A model generated the notes under the pieces. It saw only the letters and a list, made by a program, of their open reading frames with translations. It did no database searches and was not told the origin of the DNA. Positions 21,531-29,271 of a DNA stretch of 31,322 nucleotides are shown here, piece by piece; within the stretch, counting starts at the first letter, position 1; each line of letters opens with the position of its first letter. Origin of the DNA: a bacterium (GTDB lineage Bacteria; UBP18; UBA7526); contig JAUWYL010000015.1 of NCBI GenBank assembly GCA_030615855.1, positions 1 to 31,322 on the forward strand, given 5' to 3'. The position numbers and the translations under genes are program-made.

Positions 21531-23290
21531 CTTTTAAAGAGGCAGACCTTATTTCTTCCTTCTCTTTTAGCGCGATATAAAGATTGGTCTGCCTGGCCGA
21601 TTAGTACCTCCTTACGCATACCCTTCTTATAACCGGCCACCCCAATACTCATCGTAATCTTGACTCTCTTCTTCTTTCCTTTTAGAAAATCAAAGCCCTG
21701 GACCTTCTTCCGCAGGCGTTCTGCCAAGAGACAGGCTCCCTTAGCATCCGTCTCGGGTAGGATAAGGGCGAATTCCTCTCCTCCGTAGCGGGCAGCGATA
21801 TCCGCTCCCCTTATAGCTTGCTTTAAGAGACGGGCGATATTCACTAAAACCGTATCCCCCGCTGGATGGCCATAGGTATCGTTAAATCTTTTGAAGTGAT
21901 CAATATCTAACATAAGCAAGGATAATGGAGTCTCATAACGTTTGGCCTTCCCCATCTCCTGCTCCAGGTAATTCTGAAAGAAGGTATGGGCATAGAGACC
22001 GGTCAATCCATCGTGAATCGCCTGCTCATATAGCATAGCATTCTGGATGGCTATCGCAGCATGGCTTGCCAGGGTAGATAGGAGCTCCTCGTCCCGGCGA
22101 ATGAACGGCTGGCGGGAGACCTTATTGGAGAGGGTAATCACTCCCACCCCCTCTCCCTTAGCCACCAGGGGAAGAGCGAGTAAAGTCTCTGTCCTATGTA
22201 ATTTCTTCTCTGTCTTTAGAGTCTTATAGCGTCGATCCCTTAAGGTATCATTGATTACCATGAGTTTCTTCTTCTCAAAGACGCTACCGGCAATCCCTTC
22301 CCCTATCTTTAGCCTCAGGTGTTTCCTGGCCTCCTCACTTATCCCTGTACCATAAGCGATATAGAGCCTCTTTTTCTTCTCGTGCCAGAGCATGAGGGAT
22401 CCCTTCTCCACCTGAGCCACCTCCATGAATAATCCTACGATGAGCCTCAAAAGTTCTTCCCTCTCCAGGTTGGAACTTATCTTTGTCGAGAGTCTTTGAA
22501 GCATCTGAAGATCCAGGACCCTCTGGTCAAGCTCCTCCTTTGCTCTGGCTAAGAGAGTGCTCTTCTCCTCAAGCGATCTCCAGCTCTGAGAGAGCCTCTT
22601 CCCCATCTGGTTAAATACCTCTCCCAATTCCCCCACCTCATCTCGAGAGGTGATCCTCACCCTGGCTCCCAGATCTCCCTTACCAATTTTCTTGGCAGCT
22701 TGAACTAACCTCTTTATCGGTCGGGTAATGCTGGCTGCCAGGAATAAGGAGATGACGATCCCTAGGATGAGCAGGCCAATGGTCAGAAGAAAGATGCGAT
22801 CTCGAATCTCAGCGATCCTTGCTTTTAAGAGGAGAGAGGAGAATCCCACCCTTACCAGGCCGATCCTTCTTTTTCCAAGAAGAATAGGAACTGCGACATC
22901 GTATACTCCCTCTTCTGTAATCTGTGAGAGGGTGGTCCTTGCTCCCTGGGCCTTGAGGCTCAAGTCATCACTCAAGGTCTTGCCCACCAGGCTCTTATTC
23001 GTGTGGGCCATGACCTCTCCAATATCATTCAAAATGATGACATAATCGATATCCTCACCCTTCTTGCCTATTCCCTCCACTATCTGGGCCAAGGTGATGT
23101 AATCATTGGATAGGATGGCCGTGGTGGAGGTGGTGGCCAGAGCATTGGTAATGTCCTTGGCCCTCTTGATCATCTGGTCAGTGGCCGTTCCCTCCTCCCT
23201 TTTGAGAGTGATACCAGCCACTAAGGACATGATGATCACGATGATCATAATCACAAATCCAGCAATCTTTCCTGCTAAACTAACTTTCAT
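21524..23290 (-). CDS. membrane-bound diguanylate cyclase (Cache-like sensor, HAMP, GAF, GGDEF)
   Basis: 588 aa from the ATG at 23290; a TTG at 23317 inside the previous gene would add nine residues. TM1 is near residues 9-28 and TM2 near 167-188, enclosing a periplasmic region of about 140 residues that looks like a single Cache domain. HAMP (TRPIKRLVQAAKKIGKGDLG), a coiled coil, a GAF domain (about 270-425) and GGDEF follow. The active-site motif is GGEEF (503-507), and the inhibitory RxxD site (RGAD) is five residues before it, so c-di-GMP synthesis with product inhibition is expected. It is the last gene before the BMC locus. Confidence 0.93.
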   Translation of the reverse strand: MKVSLAGKIAGFVIMIIVIIMSLVAGITLKREEGTATDQMIKRAKDITNALATTSTTAILSNDYITLAQIVEGIGKKGEDIDYVIILNDIGEVMAHTNKSLVGKTLSDDLSLKAQGARTTLSQITEEGVYDVAVPILLGKRRIGLVRVGFSSLLLKARIAEIRDRIFLLTIGLLILGIVISLFLAASITRPIKRLVQAAKKIGKGDLGARVRITSRDEVGELGEVFNQMGKRLSQSWRSLEEKSTLLARAKEELDQRVLDLQMLQRLSTKISSNLEREELLRLIVGLFMEVAQVEKGSLMLWHEKKKRLYIAYGTGISEEARKHLRLKIGEGIAGSVFEKKKLMVINDTLRDRRYKTLKTEKKLHRTETLLALPLVAKGEGVGVITLSNKVSRQPFIRRDEELLSTLASHAAIAIQNAMLYEQAIHDGLTGLYAHTFFQNYLEQEMGKAKRYETPLSLLMLDIDHFKRFNDTYGHPAGDTVLVNIARLLKQAIRGADIAARYGGEEFALILPETDAKGACLLAERLRKKVQGFDFLKGKKKRVKITMSIGVAGYKKGMRKEVLIGQADQSLYRAKREGRNKVCLFKSK

Positions 23291-23294
23291 CTGT

Positions 23295-24536
23295 TTAGAA
23301 GTATCCCGGGCTGACAAAGCCCGCCTCCCTTCCCTCTGGAGTAATTCTCAAAGAGCCAAACTGAATAATCCTTATTCTTCCTCCATCTTTAACTGGAGTG
23401 GATAAGAGGACTTCCTTCTTCCTGTAGTCGATCTCATCTATCCTTCCCATTCCTAAGGTATCGCCTTTTTCATCCAAGAGGCCCACCAGTATTCCCTTCT
23501 CGTCTCCAGCAACGATGCTTCTGATATTTCCCAATTCTTTACCCAGCTCATTCAATCTCTCTTGAGGAAGAGGCTTTTGGGTAACAACCAATGTTCCTTC
23601 AAAGCCAGATAGTCTCTCGGCATAAAGAGTCCCGGGAATTTTCATCTCTCTTCCTGTCCTGAAGTAACACCTATCAGTTGCTATTCTCTCCAGGGGAAGT
23701 CTAATCTTCCTGGCCCCTTTAAAATACCTTGTGCTGGGCAGTTCCCTCAACTTCTTCCTCTCCCCCTCACTAGTAAAAGAGGCCTTCTTCGAAACATGAA
23801 TCCGAACGATCTTTTTGGGAGCATAACCCTTAATCAGATGTTCCAACTCGTTCGTCCTCTGTAAAAGAACAATGATCTCTGGAGAGAGGATTTCGATTTT
23901 CGCCCTCTTGAGCGCCCGCCCTCCATCGCTCTGTACCCAGCCTGTGGTATTGATAATGACCGTATTCGCTTTTTTCAAACCAGCCTCTACCAATCGCTTG
24001 ATTCCCACAATAGTGGGTAAAAAGTGCAGGCCTGGGGAATGGGAGCCCACGAAGTAGATGGCAGAAATGCGGGCTTCTTTCAAAAAGACCACCTGTTTCT
24101 TTAAAACCGCCAACCCCAAAGTGCCTGGGATACCGATGTCGCTCTGGCCCGGATCACCATCCAGGACCGCCGGCCTCACTCCCTTCTCCAGGAGCTTATT
24201 CGCTAAATAGGTGGCGAAGAAGGTCTTTCCCGTATCCACCTCCCCCAGAACGAGAATTGTTCTGGCTTTTTCTTTTACAATGCGGGAGATAAGATCATCC
24301 CAGGAGGAAGGGATAGTTCTCTCTTTAATTTTCCTTATCTCGCCAGGCCTCTTTACTTCTATAGAAAGAGTGGATTTTTCTTCGGCCTCTAAAGGAATGG
24401 TCTTGCCCGGAGGAATAAAGACCTCTTCATTTTCTTCGACACTCTTTCCCACCGCCTCTATCTTTCCCCTCTTTACTCTTACCTTTCCCGGCCCTTTCAG
24501 GATATAGATATCACCTTTCTTTACCTTATATTCCAT
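23295..24536 (-). CDS. Clp1/Grc3-type polynucleotide 5'-hydroxyl kinase
   Basis: 413 aa. An N-terminal beta-rich domain (residues 1-70, KGDIYILKGPGKVRVKRGKI) precedes a P-loop domain with Walker A GEVDTGKT (98-105) and the Clp1/Grc3 signature DGDPGQSD (126-133), then NTTGWVQSDGGRALKRA. A C-terminal beta domain follows (GTLVVTQKPLP through GRIDEIDYRKKEVLL). Family members phosphorylate 5'-OH ends of RNA or DNA. They are common in archaea and eukaryotes and rarer in bacteria. The ATG has GGAGG six nt upstream. It sits after the 148-aa protein and a P-loop kinase. Confidence 0.85.
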   Translation of the reverse strand: MEYKVKKGDIYILKGPGKVRVKRGKIEAVGKSVEENEEVFIPPGKTIPLEAEEKSTLSIEVKRPGEIRKIKERTIPSSWDDLISRIVKEKARTILVLGEVDTGKTFFATYLANKLLEKGVRPAVLDGDPGQSDIGIPGTLGLAVLKKQVVFLKEARISAIYFVGSHSPGLHFLPTIVGIKRLVEAGLKKANTVIINTTGWVQSDGGRALKRAKIEILSPEIIVLLQRTNELEHLIKGYAPKKIVRIHVSKKASFTSEGERKKLRELPSTRYFKGARKIRLPLERIATDRCYFRTGREMKIPGTLYAERLSGFEGTLVVTQKPLPQERLNELGKELGNIRSIVAGDEKGILVGLLDEKGDTLGMGRIDEIDYRKKEVLLSTPVKDGGRIRIIQFGSLRITPEGREAGFVSPGYF

Positions 24537-24551
24537 CCTTTACCTCCCTTT

Positions 24552-24622
24552 CTTTATTCGTGTCAATTCGTGTTCTACTTCTTTCGTCTACCCTTTATAG
24601 TTCGCGTTGATTCGTGTTCTTT
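24552..24622. repeat. AATTCGTGTT repeat overlapping the end of the 148-aa gene
   Basis: TTATTCGTGTCAATTCGTG lies just outside the gene, and TTCGCGTTGATTCGTG lies within it, encoding the final KEHESTRTI. The array therefore straddles the stop codon at 24575. It is another unit family, different from its neighbours. Confidence 0.75.
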
Positions 24623-25021
24623 AAATACTAAGGTAGGCCAGATCTTTTCTAAGACACCCTTCTCCAGCACCAGAATCTTCTTTATGTCCTCTTTCTTTAT
24701 CTCCACGCTCTGGGGACGTCTCACTACCTCTGGCTTCTCCAAGACAATTCTCTTCCCTTTTTTAGACTTCACGGTTCCTACTACTTCACAGCCCGGGGTC
24801 CTAATGAGTACTTTCTCCCCCCTCTTTAGTTCCCCTATCTTTTTCTCTTTCACCATACTGGGCAGGCACATAGAGATTATTCCGGGATAGAGAGGGACCT
24901 GCTTATGGGTCTCCCAGATCTCTTTCAATACCTCAACCACCAGGGCTGGGTTCTTATACTTCTGGATGAGATTTATCATCTCTTTCTTTAGATTGGGATA
25001 ATCCGATTCCTGAAAGGTCAT
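24575..25021 (-). CDS. protein of unknown function (148 aa)
   Basis: I do not recognise this family. The first 50 residues look helical (YPNLKKEMINLIQKYKNPAL, then EVLKEIWETHKQ). The middle reads like a small beta barrel (KKIGELKRGEKVLIRTPGCE, GTVKSKKGKRIVLEKPEV), and a charged tail of about 20 residues follows, part of it encoded by repeat. No signal peptide or membrane segment is present. The start overlaps the kinase stop by 4 bp (ATGA), and the Clp1-like gene follows by 38 bp, so it is coupled to two nucleotide- or RNA-acting enzymes. A nucleic-acid role would be a guess. Confidence 0.75.
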   Translation of the reverse strand: MTFQESDYPNLKKEMINLIQKYKNPALVVEVLKEIWETHKQVPLYPGIISMCLPSMVKEKKIGELKRGEKVLIRTPGCEVVGTVKSKKGKRIVLEKPEVVRRPQSVEIKKEDIKKILVLEKGVLEKIWPTLVFKEHESTRTIKGRRKK

Positions 25022-25677
25022 TTCTCCCTCCTCAACGCGGATTTCTTTTTGCTGCTTACTGCTTGGGTAATCTTTTCTACTATTCCCTTATAGTGGGCCA
25101 TCCCGTTATAATCGGTATTGACCACTACTATTGGTATCTTTGATTCTTTTCCAAATCTTAGCAGATCATCTCTATCATCGTGAAGATAGGTCTCTTCCAT
25201 CTCCTCACGTGGTACCAGATGGTTATCCACTCCCGCAGCTAAGGTCGCCTCATGCCTTCTCACATTCCTCCTCCAGCAGGTCTCAAAGGAACAATCAATA
25301 TAGACAATCAAGGATTTATCTATGATTCCCTTATCAAAGTTTTTCAGGGAATGGACATAGTTTGAACGGGAGAACTCAATGAAGATCATCCTTCCCTTCT
25401 TATCCAGTTTCTTCACATCCCTATTCACCTCTTTTAGGATGTCATCCCAGACCTTGGGATCGGTAACTTTATATCCCCCATCCTCTGTCGGTTTACATCT
25501 CTTAAAATTTTTGTCGTTTACGAAAATATTCCAGAGTTTTGGGAAGTCATCCACCCTGACAAATTCCTGGGCAAAGCCTTCCTTCTTTAATCTTGGGGTA
25601 AGCCTCCTATGTAACTCGCTCTTTCCACATCCCGGCCTGCCCAACATAAATATATTCCTGCATTCTTTCTTAGCCAT
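25018..25677 (-). CDS. P-loop kinase, nucleoside/nucleotide kinase-like
   Basis: 219 aa from the ATG at 25677 (a TTG at 25680 also exists). Walker A is FMLGRPGCGKSELH (K19). Downstream are a hydrophobic strand MIFIEFSRSNY, IVYIDCSFETCWRRNVRRHE, which resembles the Arg-rich lid of nucleoside and sugar kinases, and a final strand IPIVVVNTDY. The protein is soluble. Substrate is unknown: a nucleoside, nucleotide or gluconate-like kinase would all fit. It is the first of a run with the 148-aa gene, the Clp1-like gene and the diguanylate cyclase gene. Confidence 0.72.
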   Translation of the reverse strand: MAKKECRNIFMLGRPGCGKSELHRRLTPRLKKEGFAQEFVRVDDFPKLWNIFVNDKNFKRCKPTEDGGYKVTDPKVWDDILKEVNRDVKKLDKKGRMIFIEFSRSNYVHSLKNFDKGIIDKSLIVYIDCSFETCWRRNVRRHEATLAAGVDNHLVPREEMEETYLHDDRDDLLRFGKESKIPIVVVNTDYNGMAHYKGIVEKITQAVSSKKKSALRREK

Positions 25678-25716
25678 CAACCCTCGCTTCGTTCGGGAGT
25701 TTATAGTTGAGCGGCG

Positions 25717-25815
25717 CGTTTTACTTGCCCCGCTGGTGAATAACTGTTATTCAATTTACCCGTTCCCCCGATTTATCGGGGTCGCTGTTTACCGTAAACC
25801 GTACACCGTTAACCT
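25717..25815. repeat. gap with ACCGTTAACC-type repeat, hairpin and operator-like palindrome
   Basis: From left to right: a 17-bp perfect palindrome TGAATAAC-T-GTTATTCA at 25737-25753, then a hairpin CCCCGA-TTTA-TCGGGG at about 25766-25781, then GTTTACCGTAAACC words with the shared 17-mer at 25798-25814. The palindrome could be an operator for the kinase operon or just part of the array. Confidence 0.75.
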
Positions 25816-25821
25816 TGCCCT

Positions 25822-26799
25822 TCATTTAAAAATACTATTTAGATAATCTGTCTCATCCTGCAAAAGCTTTCTAGCATTAATGATTTCTTGCGGATCCCTC
25901 ACTGCAGTCTCAACGACGATCAGTTCCACCCCTTTTTCCTTTATAATTTCAGCAAACCTCTCTAAGTTCTTCTTCTTCAGGGGGCCCCTCTGGTAATGGA
26001 GGGGGGGATGGAACTTCTTGATCTTGGGGATATAGTCATTGAGATGGATCTCCTTCAAGAGTTCCGCTGGGATCTTTTCCAGGATGCTTTCTGGGGGGTC
26101 TGGTATCTCCTTGGGTGGTGTTCCATCCGCCCTAGTAAACCAGTGGCCGATGTCAAAGCAGTAATAAATCTCCAACCCCTTCTTCTTCACCTCCTCAATT
26201 ACCGGATAGATCTCTTCTGACTCCACGAAGACGATGTCAAATACGGTGTTATTCTCAATGTGAAAGGAGATCCCCATCTCCTTAGAAGCCTGGCTCAATT
26301 CTATAAGGCTCTTGATGAGGCTCTTCTTCAAATCCTCTTGATACTGGGGGCCGGCCTGATAGAAAGGAACAGTGCCTGGATGCATGATGGCATTGATCGC
26401 TCCCACTCCTTCAGCAAACTTCAAGTATCTCTTCTGCAGGGTAACCGCTAATTCCCGGTCCACCTCCTGGAAGGCACAGGTGCTCGTAGCAACATAGGTA
26501 TAGGGGAGATGTAAAGAAATGGTAATTCCCGATTCCTGGGCCGTTTGCCTTACTCTTTCGATCTCTTCCTCACTCATCTCCAAGAAGGGGTTGGGCACCC
26601 CGCCATCCAGTTCTATATGATCCAGGCCGATCTCCTTAGCTACCTCTATCTGTTTAGGGATATCTCTCTTGGACTTTATCTGGGTCAGGGCGTCCAAGTC
26701 CGGAACATCTATCTCACCCCTCTTAAATCTCTCTCTATCCTCTTGGCTTACATAATCTAACTCTAAGAGATTAGTAAAGTTCCTTCCGATTCTAATCAT
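25822..26799 (-). CDS. sugar-phosphate isomerase/epimerase-like TIM barrel (AP endonuclease 2 superfamily)
   Basis: 325 aa from the ATG at 26799, preceded by GGAGTGAG; a GTG at 26808 is an alternative. The barrel pattern of this superfamily is clear: DHIELDGGV, ISLHLPYTYV, NAIMHPGTVPFY, SFHIENNTVFD, IYYCFDIGHWF, KEIHLNDYI and ELIVVETAV. The Glu, Asp, His and Glu in these strands would hold a divalent metal. The substrate may be a sugar or sugar phosphate; endonuclease IV activity is a less likely alternative. It stands between the nucleoside phosphorylase region and the kinase operon. Confidence 0.78.
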   Translation of the reverse strand: MIRIGRNFTNLLELDYVSQEDRERFKRGEIDVPDLDALTQIKSKRDIPKQIEVAKEIGLDHIELDGGVPNPFLEMSEEEIERVRQTAQESGITISLHLPYTYVATSTCAFQEVDRELAVTLQKRYLKFAEGVGAINAIMHPGTVPFYQAGPQYQEDLKKSLIKSLIELSQASKEMGISFHIENNTVFDIVFVESEEIYPVIEEVKKKGLEIYYCFDIGHWFTRADGTPPKEIPDPPESILEKIPAELLKEIHLNDYIPKIKKFHPPLHYQRGPLKKKNLERFAEIIKEKGVELIVVETAVRDPQEIINARKLLQDETDYLNSIFK

Positions 26800-26820
26800 T
26801 TTTCTCACTCCGTTCGAGGG

Positions 26821-26923
26821 TTTACTGTTGACCGTTTACGGTAAAAAAAACCGCCTCTCGTTTTCACTCGAGACTGGGCGATCCTGAATGAAATGAAGGA
26901 CCGTACACCGTTAACCGTAAACC
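26821..26923. repeat. ACCGTTAACC-type repeat around the mtnP terminator
   Basis: GTTTACTGTTGACCGTTTACGG words lie on the left and GACCGTACACCGTTAACC words on the right, flanking the hairpin at 26851-26880. The right 24 nt (26900-26923) are identical to 14792-14815. Confidence 0.85.
26843..26880 (-). terminator. rho-independent-type terminator after mtnP
   Basis: In transcript direction: CGCC, a 3-nt bulge, TCTCG, an 8-nt loop, CGAGA, GGCG, one G, then eight T. A GC-containing 9-bp stem followed by a T8 run fits an intrinsic terminator about 45 nt downstream of the mtnP stop. It would separate mtnP from the next gene at 26799. Confidence 0.6.
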
Positions 26924-26924
26924 T

Positions 26925-27788
26925 TTATTTCTTCAAATATTTTCCAATAAGAAGTTCTAGTTCCTTCTTCCTCTTCTCTGGTATGGCCTCTTTCTGAGTA
27001 ATAACGGCAGTGGCTAAGGCAGTGGCACAGGAACATTCCCTCTTATCTGGTATCCTGGGAATGATCGCTCTAACAAGTTCCTTTGCTTTTAAGGCATTTG
27101 CCTCTAAGTTTTTTATCACGGTCGCAACGCTCACTTCTTCTGTCACATGCCACACATCATAATCCGTAACCAGAGCCACTGTGGCATAGCAGATCTCTGC
27201 CTCTCGGGCAAGCTTCACCTCCGGAAGGTTGGTCATCCCAATGACCTCCACCCCCCAACTGCGATATATTCTGGACTCTGCTCGGGTAGAGAAGGCTGGC
27301 CCTTCGATGCAGAGATAGGTTCCGCCCTTATGTATCCGGTATCCCAAATCCTTGCCCGTTTCATATAGTATCTTGCTCAAGATTGGGCAGTAGGGGTCAG
27401 CGAAGGAGATATGAGCCACTATCCCATCCCCAAAGAAGGTAGGGACCCTAATCTTCGTCCTATCGAATAACTGATCGGGGATGAAGAAGTCCTGGGGCCT
27501 GATCTCTTCCTTCATGCTTCCCACAGCAGAAAAGGCAATGATCCACTCCACCCCCAGAGATTTCAGGGCATAGATATTGGCCTTATTGGGGAGTTCTGTG
27601 GGCATAATCCTATGACCCCGGGCATGACGAGGTAGAAAGGCCACCCTCTTCCCTTCCAAAGTACCAGTGATTATGCTATCTGAGGGCTCCCCGAAGGGAG
27701 TAGAGGGCTTCACCTCCTTCATATCCTCTAAGCCCTTGATATCATATAATCCCGTTCCCCCAATCACCCCGATCTTAATCTTCTCCAT
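26925..27788 (-). CDS. mtnP: S-methyl-5'-thioadenosine/purine nucleoside phosphorylase
   Basis: 287 aa, typical MTAP length. Motifs are VIGGTGLYDIKG, PRHARGHRIMPTELPNKANI for phosphate, FSAVGSMKEEI, CIEGPAFSTRAE and GMTNLPEVKLAREAEICYA. TDYDVWH carries the two Asp that select 6-aminopurines, favouring methylthioadenosine or adenosine-type substrates over guanosine. It releases adenine and a (methylthio)ribose-1-phosphate. It starts 1 bp after the protease stop. Release of (deoxy)ribose-1-phosphate could feed the pentose-phosphate microcompartment, but no phosphopentomutase is in view. Confidence 0.92.
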   Translation of the reverse strand: MEKIKIGVIGGTGLYDIKGLEDMKEVKPSTPFGEPSDSIITGTLEGKRVAFLPRHARGHRIMPTELPNKANIYALKSLGVEWIIAFSAVGSMKEEIRPQDFFIPDQLFDRTKIRVPTFFGDGIVAHISFADPYCPILSKILYETGKDLGYRIHKGGTYLCIEGPAFSTRAESRIYRSWGVEVIGMTNLPEVKLAREAEICYATVALVTDYDVWHVTEEVSVATVIKNLEANALKAKELVRAIIPRIPDKRECSCATALATAVITQKEAIPEKRKKELELLIGKYLKK

Positions 27789-27789
27789 A

Positions 27790-29259
27790 TCAGAAACTCC
27801 TCAAGTTTTCCGAGCGATCAGAATTGATCTTGTACTTCTTGAGAATCCTCTGGTTGGCTTCCTGGACCTTGTCTCTCTCCAAAACTATCTCATAACCCCG
27901 CTCATCTACTATGGTGTGATATCTTCCTTCATAATCCTCAAAGGCTCTTACCAGATCTTTCATAGTAGAAATCTTCTTGCCATTGACATAAGAGATTGCA
28001 TTATACTTCCAGTTGTGATAGCCCACATTGACTTCATCAGCCAGGACCTTCACCAATACAATCACCTCTCTCCGCTCCTCTGTTGGCTCCCCCTCATAGT
28101 AGTAATTGACCAGATTTCGCGGGGCCTCACCCCACCACTCTCTACCCCATTCCTTCAGAAAGTTTCGGGTAAGGGGCTCAAATACTAGACCACCTAAGAT
28201 GTAATATGTTGGGGCTACATCATACTGTGCATGGGGTACTAAGCGCCAGGTATCTAAAGGTAGGGAGAGTCTAATCTCAACGCTCCTAATCTCTTTTTCT
28301 CTCAGGATCTCAAATCCGACTGGGTCATTGATATACTTCTTCTGTACTAAGTAGCCAAAGGATGTCCGCTCATCCTTCCTGAATTCTATGGTTCCATCGT
28401 TTGCGATATTCTGGCTATCGATGGAGAGGATTATGTCTCCCGATTTCAATATCCCTCTGGCGGGAGAACCAGGATAGATTTTATTCACCAGTATCCCGGT
28501 CTGTTTCTCAGTCATGTTAAACTTAGTTCTCAGATCGGGATTCTCCATCTTCTGCCAGGAGATTCCCAGGCCCGGTATCCCATTATACTCACCATCCTCA
28601 ATATCCTTTAGGAAATGGTTAATGACCGGGACGGGAACCATATAGCCGATATTCTCACCAGATCCCGCCTGAAAGGCCACCCCCACTATCTTATCATCCT
28701 TAATCACCGGTCCCCCGCTACTTCCCGGATTGATGGCGGCATCGATCTGACAGGTGAGCAGGTAGGCCTGGCTGTGGGTATATCTCTGGTGTTCTACCCG
28801 GGAGACCACTCCCTCAGTGATGCATAATTCATCGCCGCCTCTTGGAAAGCCATAGACCGCCACCCTATCCCTGACTTCTGGCAGGCTCCCCATCTCCAGG
28901 GGTCTGATGCCCGAAAAGAACGAGTCATCACTAACCTTGAGAATAGCCAGTTCACATTCATGGGCCACTATCTCTACCTCTGCGGTATATCTCTTCGCCT
29001 CTCCAGCACGTCTGACCTGAATGAATGTCTGGTCACCTACCACATGGGCATTGGTCAGGATCCGGTTGCCACTAATGATACATCCCGAACCACTGCGCCT
29101 CCTCTGACCCGACATCTGCCAGGGATCATAGTAATCATGTTCATTATATACTGTGTAGATCTTTACCACAGCCTCCTTTACCTCTCTTTTGGCGAACGAT
29201 GATGAAGTGATAAGACAACCCAAAACCACTATCAAGATAATCTTTGAAAATGATCTCAT
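27790..29259 (-). CDS. secreted trypsin-like serine protease with PDZ domains, DEG9-like
   Basis: 489 aa. A Sec signal peptide (residues 1-23, ending SSSFA) precedes the protease domain. His72 is in LTNAHVVGD and Ser181 in INPGSSGGPV. At the usual Asp position (CDLAIL in relatives) this protein has Glu103 (HECELAILKV). The sequence through GFPRGGDELCITEGVVSRVEH strongly recalls the plant DEG9/DegP-like subfamily. One clear PDZ domain (about 235-305, ILVNKIYPGSPARGILKSGD) and a second degenerate one near the C-terminus follow. It probably acts in the periplasm or outside the membrane. It lies between the DHH gene and mtnP. Confidence 0.88.
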   Translation of the reverse strand: MRSFSKIILIVVLGCLITSSSFAKREVKEAVVKIYTVYNEHDYYDPWQMSGQRRRSGSGCIISGNRILTNAHVVGDQTFIQVRRAGEAKRYTAEVEIVAHECELAILKVSDDSFFSGIRPLEMGSLPEVRDRVAVYGFPRGGDELCITEGVVSRVEHQRYTHSQAYLLTCQIDAAINPGSSGGPVIKDDKIVGVAFQAGSGENIGYMVPVPVINHFLKDIEDGEYNGIPGLGISWQKMENPDLRTKFNMTEKQTGILVNKIYPGSPARGILKSGDIILSIDSQNIANDGTIEFRKDERTSFGYLVQKKYINDPVGFEILREKEIRSVEIRLSLPLDTWRLVPHAQYDVAPTYYILGGLVFEPLTRNFLKEWGREWWGEAPRNLVNYYYEGEPTEERREVIVLVKVLADEVNVGYHNWKYNAISYVNGKKISTMKDLVRAFEDYEGRYHTIVDERGYEIVLERDKVQEANQRILKKYKINSDRSENLRSF

Positions 29260-29271
29260 CTCTTCCTCAGT

